Assembly: GCA_016256075.1 (NCBI GenBank)
Contig: SDVU01000355.1
Location: forward strand, 1 to 14,526
DNA from: Dictyocoela muelleri
Taxonomy: Eukaryota; Microsporidia
Direction: 5' to 3'
DNA length: 14,526 bases
Below, piece by piece: positions 7,971 to 14,526 of the stretch. The notes beneath the pieces are model-generated. The model was not told the DNA's origin. It saw only the letters and a list, made by a program, of their open reading frames with translations, and ran no database searches. Each line of letters opens with the position of its first letter. The first letter of the stretch is position 1. Position numbers and translations under genes: made by a program.

Positions 7971-8180
7971 AATTCAGCGAAATTTTTATTTCATTGATAA
8001 AATGACAGAATTTTGACATATTAAAAACCTGATCAAAAAAATATAAATTGAAATGATTTCAGAAACCGATGCACGATGAAGGAAGAAAAGGTAAGAAATT
8101 CAATGATTCAATAAAAAGGTTTTCAAAAAGTTTTATAGTTAATTATCTATTATTTAATGACCCAGTAGATAGACACCTCA
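7928..8180 (+). repeat. 3' LTR of gypsy-A
   Basis: It begins TGTGGCATCG and ends CACCTCA, so it has the TG...CA ends typical of LTRs. It repeats 3926-4176 at about 90% identity. The stop of the Gag-Pol frame lies about 40 bases in. The base after its end (8181) already reads as reverse-transcriptase coding sequence of another gypsy element. Like the 5' copy it holds an open ATG frame (from about 8070) that reaches the LTR end. Confidence 0.9.
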
Positions 8181-8739
8181 AGACTATATGTTTATTATAG
8201 GTCTCTTAATAAATAAAACAATCGCAAAATTTCCCTTATCTTAAACTAAAATGCTAATTTTACGATTAATAGACTAAAAATTTTTTTCGAAAAAAATTTA
8301 GAACCCGGATATTATCAATTGAAAAAATCAGAGAATGATATTCATAAAACCGCTTCCGCAATACTTAATGATAAATATGGTTTTCTAAGATTATATTTTA
8401 GACTAAAAAAATGCACATTCTACTTTTTACACGCTATGTGTGAACTTTTGAATCATCTTGAGTTTGTTAAAATATTTTTAGATGACATGCTCATATTTAC
8501 GTAAATCATTATTAGAGTATAATATATATATATTAGAAGTGTTAAATCGTTTATGTATTGCCAAAGTAAAAATTCAATTTCAATAAAAGGGATTTTTTTA
8601 AACCTGAAATTTTATACCTCGGCCAAATAATAAATAGTGAATTTATAAAAACTGACATAACTAAACTTGTAAAATTAAAAAAAAATTGAATTTCTAAAAA
8701 TAAAAGGCAGTCGATGAAAATAATAGTATCTTTTAAATT

Positions 8740-8820
8740 CTTCAGATCATATATTCCCGATCTAAGCAATAAAAATCAATTCGTTGTCATCGAAATTGGA
8801 GAATGCCTGAAATTTTAAAG
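8740..8820 (+). repeat. 81-bp direct repeat, left of MULE-1
   Basis: An ungapped match to 10450-10530 with 12 differences in 81 bases. It codes for the connection region of gypsy-B (FFRSYIPDLSNKNQF). Its right end touches the left terminal repeat of MULE-1 and its similarity to the partner stops there at once. Confidence 0.85.
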
Positions 8821-8887
8821 GCTGTCCGTCAACTCGCTCAATGGGCGGGTTGACGTATACTCGCCCAAAAAAATCAATTTTTATGAG
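8821..8887 (+). repeat. Left terminal inverted repeat of MULE-1
   Basis: It begins GCTGTCCGTCAACTCGC and pairs with the reverse complement of 10385-10450 with a few short gaps. Within it, CGTCAACTCGCTC and GGGCGGGTTGACG (8827-8855) form an imperfect hairpin, so the end can fold on itself. Confidence 0.75.
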
Positions 8888-9184
8888 TTTATAAAAAATT
8901 GTAAAATTTTTATAGATCAATTATATTTATAGCACATATGTAAGTACTCATTTGCTTTAACTTTATGGAATAATATAAATTTTCTAATTAAAAAAGAAAA
9001 ACCTTTATTAACTACTCTTATTTTTAAGTTTTAAAAGGATAGCAATCACCTTTTAATATTGTAAACCTGTATATTCATCATATTCGTCCAATATTTGTTT
9101 TAAATTTTCATTTTCTGTTGATAATTTAAATTGTTGACATAAATAAAGCCTGTTTATCTTTTTCTCAACTATTTCATGTTTTTT

Positions 9185-10345
9185 TTAGTTATTTTCTAAA
9201 TTCAAACGGACTGGGGTGAGATTTAATAAAATTATTTTCGAGACCTGTGCAAACATTCTAAAAATATGTAGTTGGTGGTATATTTTCATTTACTCTTTTA
9301 ACTAATGACCAGAAATTTGGCGAAAATATATTTTTTGTTTCAAAAATTTTATTATAATTTTCACAGCAATAATTTTCCACAAATTCTTTCTAGATAATAT
9401 AAATTTCTCTTGAATTTATTGAAAATTTAGAATAATCATTTAATTTGGCAACTTGTGATTCTAAAAATTCGATCTGAACATATGCTAAGGCGGGTATCAT
9501 GCGAAAAACAGTATCTGAAATTAGAATCCGTATTATAATTGCGTATTAAATCATTGTTTTGTATTTTCTGAACATATATTGTGTGAAATAAAAGAAAAAA
9601 CCAGAAATATCGTAGTGTTTGAAAATTAATGGGGGATTAAGGAACGCGGCTATTTCAAAATCGACTGTGAAAAATTTTGGTTGTTTTTTAAATAAGTAAT
9701 TATGGCATTAAAAGCCTCGAAATATGATACATTTAACCGGGTTTTCATTAAAATATATACTAATGGGACATGTTTTTGCTTAATAAGACTCATTATTGTA
9801 TAAAATTGTTTAAATCCTGTAGGACATAATTTAAATGTTTCATCACAGTACAGGCTGTGGAGTTTTCAAGATAAGAGATGTGGGTATTGGTTGAAAATAT
9901 CAATATTATATTATTGTTCGAAGCACTGGAATCGTAAATTAAAAATTTCTCAGATGAAAAAGTTCATTTAAAATTTACAGAAATATCCTCATTTGTCGGC
10001 AAAAAAAATACTTTTTTCCTATATCTTGTTATTTTATCTATTAAATTTTTAGTTTCGGGCAAATTATTCAAAACTGCAGAACTTGAAACACCTATTTATG
10101 TGATAATAATATTTTTTGGCCAATCAGAAGTATTAATTAATCTTTCTAAACACTTGAATCTTAGATATTCGGTTGCATTTTCTTCATAATTTGAATCATG
10201 ATTATGTTATTTTAACGAACAATTTTATCATTAATAGTGGTCAATATTGTATTGCAAATTCCTATTTATACACCTCAATAATATAGTGGACTCTTGTTCT
10301 CACCTAAAATTATACGCATATCCCTTATATATTAATAATTTTTTC
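9185..10345 (-). pseudogene. Broken MULE transposase (MULE-1)
   Basis: Read on the minus strand, the N-terminal part has an HNHDSNYEEN motif preceded by a Cys, like the end of a FLYWCH zinc finger, then EYLRFKCLERLINTSDWPKN. The MULE core follows: LYCDETFKLCPTGFKQFYTI (first Asp near 9842-9855 of the plus strand), KHVPLVYILMKTRLNVSYFEAF, an FEIAAF block, then MIPALAYVQIEFLE. The C-terminal part reads FSPNFWSLVKRVNENIPPTT (near 9270-9320) and SHPSPFEF. This is the standard order of a DDE transposase of the MULE type, which cuts the element ends in the nucleus. It is broken by several stops and frame changes, for example after SQSILK and in the EAWHR region (here NVCTG). It is not functional. 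Confidence 0.8.
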
Positions 10346-10384
10346 TTCTCTGACTTTTTATGATGTTCATTTCTTCATGATACA

Positions 10385-10450
10385 TAAGCGTTGATTTTTT
10401 TGAAACGAAAATCCGTCAACTCGCTTAGTGAGGCGACTGACGGATTACGC
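10385..10450 (-). repeat. Right terminal inverted repeat of MULE-1
   Basis: The reverse complement begins GCGTAATCCGTCAGTCGCC and matches the left end. CCGTCAACTCGCTTA with GAGGCGACTGACGG (10410-10443) forms an imperfect hairpin inside it. Confidence 0.75.
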
Positions 10451-10530
10451 TTCAGATCATATATATCCGATCTAAGCAAAAAAAATCAATTCATTGTCAA
10501 TGAAATTAAAGAATGTCGGAATTTTTAAAT
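10450..10530 (+). repeat. 81-bp direct repeat, right of MULE-1
   Basis: The partner of 8740-8820, 85% identical without gaps. It starts at the outer edge of the right terminal repeat. After it, gypsy-B continues into its RNase H part. Confidence 0.85.
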
Positions 10531-11959
10531 AGAATGAATATGGCACAAAAATCTTTAATGATGTTTATAAATCTATAAAAACCAACCTCAATTGCATTAT
10601 CCTAATTTATATGCACCACTTTATCTTCACACAGATGTTAGTAATTTCTAAATAGGTTCTGTATTAATTCAAAAATAAAAAATAATATATCGATTTAAAG
10701 TAATAAGCTTACAGTTGTTAAAAAAAAATATACTTTAGCTTAAAAAAAGTTCGCTTTTACCTAAAAATCTTTAATGAATTTTATAAAAGGAATTTTAGGA
10801 AGCAAAATTACATTTTATACGGATTATAAAAACATTATTACTGTTCAAGTGACCTACAAAAAGAATTGAAAAATGGAAATTTATAGTACGTGAATTCGAT
10901 TGTTCAATGATTTACTTTAAAGGAAATCTAAATCGCTGAAATGAATCTCTATATAGTATGTTAAAAATTAAATCAAATATAAATTTGCAATATAATCACA
11001 ATTTTATAATAACGAATTAAAAATCCGAGGTAAAATAAACAATGATAACAAATGTACATTTATACCCCGATTACGTGTAACAAATTTTATTATATCTTCA
11101 TGAAATACTTTGAAATCTTATGTATCTAGTTCATATAAAACTCTAAGAAAAATAATTGGAGTTAAAAATTCCAAGAAATAGATAAGTTCTTTAATATAAA
11201 ACTGTAGTAAATGTCAAAGGTATAAACATTAATGGCAAATAACTCTATATAAACCCTACTTCAACAACGAACACAAAATTACTTCTTATCAACTAATATT
11301 ATCGACCAATACACCGGGTTTTTTTAAAATGAAAGGGGCTGGAAATTACATGTGCTTACAATAAGTGATATATGTACTATATTAACACTAGTAAAAATTC
11401 TTAAGACTCTAATATCAAAATCAGCATTTAAATCTAAGAAGGATTTATGGTTTTAAATCTATATAATTCTAAAAAAATATTAACAGATCATGATAAACAA
11501 TATATTAGCGCATATTTTAAGAAATCCGTTTGAAAAATTGAAATAAAACTCAAACATACTATAATTTTTTATCCTATAGGTAACTTATTTTTCGAAAGGG
11601 GGGATAAATCTATGTAAGAGATAATAAAAATGTTTTCATTTAAGTTAAAAACTTCTGATCTTGAGAAATTTATAGAAAATATATTAAACTTAATTACCCA
11701 TAGCACACTGAAAAATCACTTTATTAATTATTTTTAGGGAAATATCCTTTTACAAATGAAAATGTATGAAATATAATCAAGACATCGAAAAATAAAAGTA
11801 AAATTAAAAGGAAAAGGCGAATTTCAAGAATTACAAATGTCTTCAACTCTAAATACTACAAACCAATAATAGGATGCTTTATATACACTAAAGCCGCTTA
11901 TAAAGCTGAAATTGCACCATTACGGGAAGTCCCTCAAGGTACTCGAAATATATGAAAAC

Positions 11960-12345
11960 CCAAATCGTTTTTTTTTAAATACACGCTGGTAGATGGTATG
12001 GTATAGTTTAAAAAAATAAAAACAGGCCAACTATAAAAACTGATATAGAGAAGGTGACTATGGTAAACACATAAATTAAATTATAATATCAACTTAAAAA
12101 TAAATAATGTATGTATTAAATAAATTATGATAGATTAAATATTTAATATATCATAATTAGGCATAAACGAAATGCATGTTATCTATGGTACAGTACTAAT
12201 TCGCCAATATTTAATTCGCCGGAAAAATAAATATTTTAACTTTAATAAAAATTAAATTTAATCAAATATTGTAAAAAGTTAATACTAAAAATAAATAAAT
12301 AAATATTTAAATATTTAAAATATATAAATTTAAAATTAATCTGTT
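11960..12345. other. AT-rich stretch without recognisable gene
   Basis: I see no gene or family motif here. It holds a 36-bp palindrome (12123-12158) with 18-base arms, no loop and one mismatch. A TTAATTCGCC-type direct repeat follows (12198-12220, two copies about 16 bases apart). It may contain the lost end of gypsy-B and the 5' end of MULE-2. Confidence 0.45.
12123..12158. repeat. Near-perfect 36-bp palindrome
   Basis: AATTATGATAGATTAAAT is followed at once by its reverse complement with one difference. The centre is between 12140 and 12141. A palindrome this long without a loop is more than base composition alone readily gives, but its role is unknown. Confidence 0.6.
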
Positions 12346-13843
12346 TTGAATTTTATTGATATACTTCCAATAACATCATGTATTGGTTCTTTTCGAGTCT
12401 ATATCAAAAATAAATTTTTTGAAAGCAAGGATATAAATGACAAGAATTACGCTGGCGATAACTCAAAGAACTTGAGTTTTCGGTCAGTGAAAGTAAAATT
12501 TTCGAAAATTAAACAAACCCTTATGTGTGCAAAAAAAATCATGAAAACGCAAAGAAATAAAATTAAATTAATTTACAATGACTACATAAATGTATTCAAT
12601 CGAAAAAAAAAGATAGTTTGGCATTTAGATGCTCAAATTTTACATACAGAGAGCGAATATATGCAGATTTTGATATTAAACCCCCTTTTAGTTAAAAATG
12701 AACACTGTCATTCAAAAGAAATATCTAAATGTGCCTAAAACTAGAAGAAAAGCTAAAATCAGATGCTATTTACACGACAGATTGTTTTAAATCATCTCTC
12801 TGTAAATCATTTTCTCATTTTTTTTTGCCAAAGAAATAAAAAATATTGGCAATATAAATAAAATTAGAGATTATTATATGAGATTAAGAAAATAAAACAG
12901 TACACCAGTAGTTAAATTCGATGATGATATATTAGAAATGTATAAATTTACCTATGATAATCATTCATTTCTTCAAGAAGATACTGGTAAAAATAATGAA
13001 TCTCATATACTAATTTTTATAGACGAGAGGTTTTAGAACTTATAAATATTTCTAACTGTATTCTTTGTGATGCAACTTTTAAGGTTGCGCCAAGGGGATT
13101 TATTTCATTATTTGTCGTGCATATTTTATTTTTAAGCAAAGAATTCCAATTATATGTGCCTTGATGAAGAAAAAAACATTTGAATCTTATTTAGCAGTTT
13201 TAAAACATATAAAATCAGTAATATCGGAATTTAAGGGTTTTATTATATCTGATTTTGAATATGCATTGATAAAATCCTTAAAGAATTTATTTCCCGAAGC
13301 AAAATTGTAAGGTTGTAACTTTCACCTTTCGCAATTAATATAGAGAAAAGTACGGGAATTGAGATAGATAATTACATATAAAAATAACGAAAAATTCAAA
13401 AAATCATAAAATATTTAATTTTGCTTCGTTACGTTATTCCGGAAAAAAGTTAAAGATGAATTTGAAAAGATATCTATTTTTGCGAAAGATTTAAAGGAAG
13501 CAGAAAATATCATTATTTTTTTTATAAAGTAATTTTCTTAGTTACTAAAACAATGGTTATAAAGATATTAGTTTTTGGACTGTTTATGATCGGGTTTTTA
13601 ACTCTATACCCACGACAACAAATAGTTTAGAAGCGTGGCATAGGCATCTCAATTCACTAGTATCTAAAAATAGTAAAAATATTTAGAAATTTATTGATAT
13701 AATAAAAATGCAAGAAAAAAACAAATATCACTATTAGCAATTTATTATCTGGAAAAACTAAAGGCAAGTCATTTAATAAAAATATAATCACAATAGTTGA
13801 AAGCTTTAAGGGTTATATTGATTTTGAATTTTTCGATTATATT
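12346..13843 (+). pseudogene. Broken MULE transposase (MULE-2)
   Basis: A first open stretch (12346-12738, no ATG at its start) ends with KKKIVWHLDAQ and NEHCHSKEISKC, which resembles a FLYWCH finger (a Trp, then His-x-His). From about 13027 the MULE core is clear: REVLELINISNCILCDATFK, VAPRGF, then VLKHIKSVISEFKGFIISDF (Asp near 13245), EYALIKSLKNLFPEAKL, GCNFHL, and DISFWTVYDRVFNSIPTTTN with SLEAWHRHLNSLVSK (13590-13670). It is interrupted by several stops and frame changes, and the middle is poorly legible. It would be the DDE transposase of a Mutator-like element, and it differs in sequence from MULE-1. No terminal inverted repeats were found. A fold-back element lies at its 3' end. Confidence 0.75.
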
Positions 13844-14245
13844 ACAGGGTTTTTCAATTGAAATCGAACTGTATAAAGGGTATGTTATTATTTTAATAAA
13901 TTTTTCAATTGAAATGGAACATGACGTATTTAAAAAAAAAATGTATAAAAATAAATTATTTATTCATCAATAATTTCATCTCTATTCAAACATTTTGGTA
14001 AGAACTTCATCATATGTCTATAATATTATAGACATATGATGTAGTTCTTACCAAAATGTTTGAATAGAGATAAAATTATTGATGAATAAATAATTTATTT
14101 TTATACAATTTTTTTTAAATACGTTATGTTCCATTTTAATTGAAAAAAGTTCTATTCAATTGAAAAATTTATTAAAATAATAACATACCCTTTATACAGT
14201 TCCATTTCAATTGAAAAATGTTCCATTTCAATTGAAAAACCCTGT
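13844..14245. mobile_element. Fold-back / MITE-like palindromic element
   Basis: A near-perfect inverted repeat about 400 bp long, centred between 14024 and 14025 (CATATGTCTATAAT and its inverse). The outer ends are CAGGGTTTTTCAATTGAAAT and its complement, flanked on both sides by TA (possible target duplication, TA-CAGGG...CCCTG-TA). Arms are 181 and 221 bases. They contain copies of a 20-22-bp unit, TTTTTCAATTGAAATGGAAC: two in the left arm and four in the right, which accounts for the length difference. No coding capacity is present. A TA flank and CAGGG ends suggest a non-autonomous relative of a mariner/IS630-type element. Arm similarity is high, so it is probably the youngest insertion here. 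Confidence 0.82.
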
Positions 14246-14249
14246 AATG

Positions 14250-14405
14250 AAGACTAAAAATTAAAATTAAATTAAAAAATAATTTTCGTTGAAAAATTTT
14301 TATCTTTTTTTCATTTTTTAATATTGTTTTCAAACGTTTATTTTTTTGTTTTTTTAATTGCTAAAAATTTTGATAATTTCTATATTTTCGTTGAGTTTTC
14401 GTAAA
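14250..14405. other. AT-rich spacer
   Basis: T-rich sequence with two TTTTCGTTGA copies (about 14282 and 14385). I see no gene in it. Confidence 0.4.
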
Positions 14406-14525
14406 CCTATATATATTACATGCTGAAAACATCCATAGCTGCCAACCCAGAGAGTTGTCTCCAACCATAGTCTTATGACCTTTGGTTCCTGGTGTTCCGA
14501 TAATACGTCACTTCCTAAGCTACCC
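14406..14525 (-). repeat. Dispersed repeat, right copy (inverted)
   Basis: The reverse complement matches 324-437 at an estimated 75-80%, including the GAACCAAAG, CTATGGATGTT and CATGTAATATATATAG blocks and a small GGAGA/TCTCT hairpin. It may continue past the window end. The family is not recognised. Confidence 0.7.
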
Positions 14526-14526
14526 A

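Larger units (their letters stand above)
3926..8180 (+). mobile_element. Ty3/gypsy LTR retrotransposon (gypsy-A)
   Basis: A 4.26-kb LTR element: 5' LTR (3926-4176), leader and start of Gag (4177-4661), one long Gag-Pol frame (4662-7970), polypurine tract (7914-7927) and 3' LTR (7928-8180). The domain order is protease, reverse transcriptase, RNase H, integrase, which defines the Ty3/gypsy class. The LTRs differ at about 26 of 253 positions (around 10%), implying an insertion that is not recent if both LTRs are original partners. The Pol part looks whole; the leader/Gag part looks broken, with a handful of breaks. The left flank is a hAT-like relic and the right flank is another gypsy element, with no matching target duplication, so the copy has probably recombined. 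I could not recognise a tRNA primer site after the 5' LTR. Confidence 0.93.
8821..10450 (-). mobile_element. MULE (Mutator-like) DNA transposon, MULE-1
   Basis: A 1.63-kb insertion in gypsy-B. Its ends are inverted repeats of about 65 bp (8821-8887 and 10385-10450), sharing CCGTCA, GCG(A/G)GTTGACG, CAAAAAAATCAA and TTATG blocks. Between them lies a decayed MULE transposase on the minus strand. An 81-bp direct repeat flanks it exactly, where Mutator-like elements usually leave 8-10 bp. Each terminal repeat also holds an imperfect palindrome. It carries no cargo gene that I can see. Confidence 0.82.
8181..11960 (+). mobile_element. Decayed Ty3/gypsy element (gypsy-B), split by a MULE
   Basis: Relic of a second gypsy element, seen as two parts: 8181-8820 and about 10450-11960. 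The first part reads reverse transcriptase (RSLNK, EPGYYQLKKSENDI, VKIFLDDMLIFT, then FFRSYIPDLSNKNQF). The second reads RNase H (around 10610-10650 and LYTDYKNIITVQ near 10812-10848), an integrase zinc-finger end (near 11203-11229) and integrase core motifs (VLTISDICT near 11355, DHDKQYISAYFK near 11485). The domain order matches gypsy-A, but the sequence is clearly another family. It is broken in many places, well over ten. No LTRs were found and its gag-protease half is absent from the window. The right border is uncertain. It is older than the MULE within it and than its junction with gypsy-A. Confidence 0.75.

Noticed and set aside
8551-8769. A 72-codon minus-strand open frame
   Set aside because: It is antisense to the gypsy-B reverse-transcriptase relic, and AT-rich bias makes such frames common.

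Overview
This window looks like a transposon graveyard from a very AT-rich eukaryotic genome. I see no convincing host gene, no tRNA and no rRNA in it. A microsporidian is the best guess, because the mix of element families is one I associate with those parasites. It has a Ty3/gypsy element with a CX2HX4HX4C Gag zinc knuckle, an ISXO2/IS1595-like transposase, an IS630/mariner-like DDE transposase with an FLDETGFN motif, a hAT-like DETTD fragment, and MULE transposases with FLYWCH-like front ends and an EAWHR motif. The assignment rests on remembered family features, not on a search.

Layout, left to right. Positions 1-680 are AT-rich, with two small GTCG hairpins (34-99) and a dispersed repeat (324-437) that recurs inverted at the far right end (14406-14525). 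Positions 680-2160 hold a short MULE fragment (+, about 1189-1325) and a broken ISXO2-like transposase (-, about 1605-2085), bracketed by two CpG-rich quasi-palindromes. Positions 2259-3712 are an IS630/mariner-like element with eight 22-bp repeats at each end and a decayed transposase. It sits inside what seems to be a hAT-like transposase relic that resumes at 3713 and is cut off at 3925.

Positions 3926-8180 are a Ty3/gypsy LTR element (gypsy-A) with two LTRs of about 250 bp and a 1102-codon open Gag-Pol frame, the only large open frame here. Its LTRs differ by about 10%, and its two flanks belong to different elements, so it has probably been through recombination. It abuts, at 8181, the reverse-transcriptase region of a second, heavily decayed gypsy element (gypsy-B, 8181 to about 11960).

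Gypsy-B is in turn split by a complete but decayed MULE (8821-10450, transposase on the minus strand). That MULE has roughly 65-bp terminal inverted repeats and is flanked exactly by an 81-bp direct duplication, far longer than normal for the superfamily. After a nearly empty AT-rich stretch (11960-12345) comes another decayed MULE transposase (+, about 12346-13843). A large fold-back palindrome (13844-14245), with its own 20-22-bp subterminal repeats, sits in its 3' end.

Nothing here works together as a pathway. The order of insertions is the main story: hAT relic, then the IS630-like element in it; gypsy-B, then the MULE and gypsy-A next to or in it; MULE-2, then the fold-back element. The most unusual points are the 81-bp duplication around MULE-1, the matched 8+8 repeat arrays of the IS630-like element, the fold-back element whose arms differ by whole repeat units, and the open gypsy-A frame among ruins.
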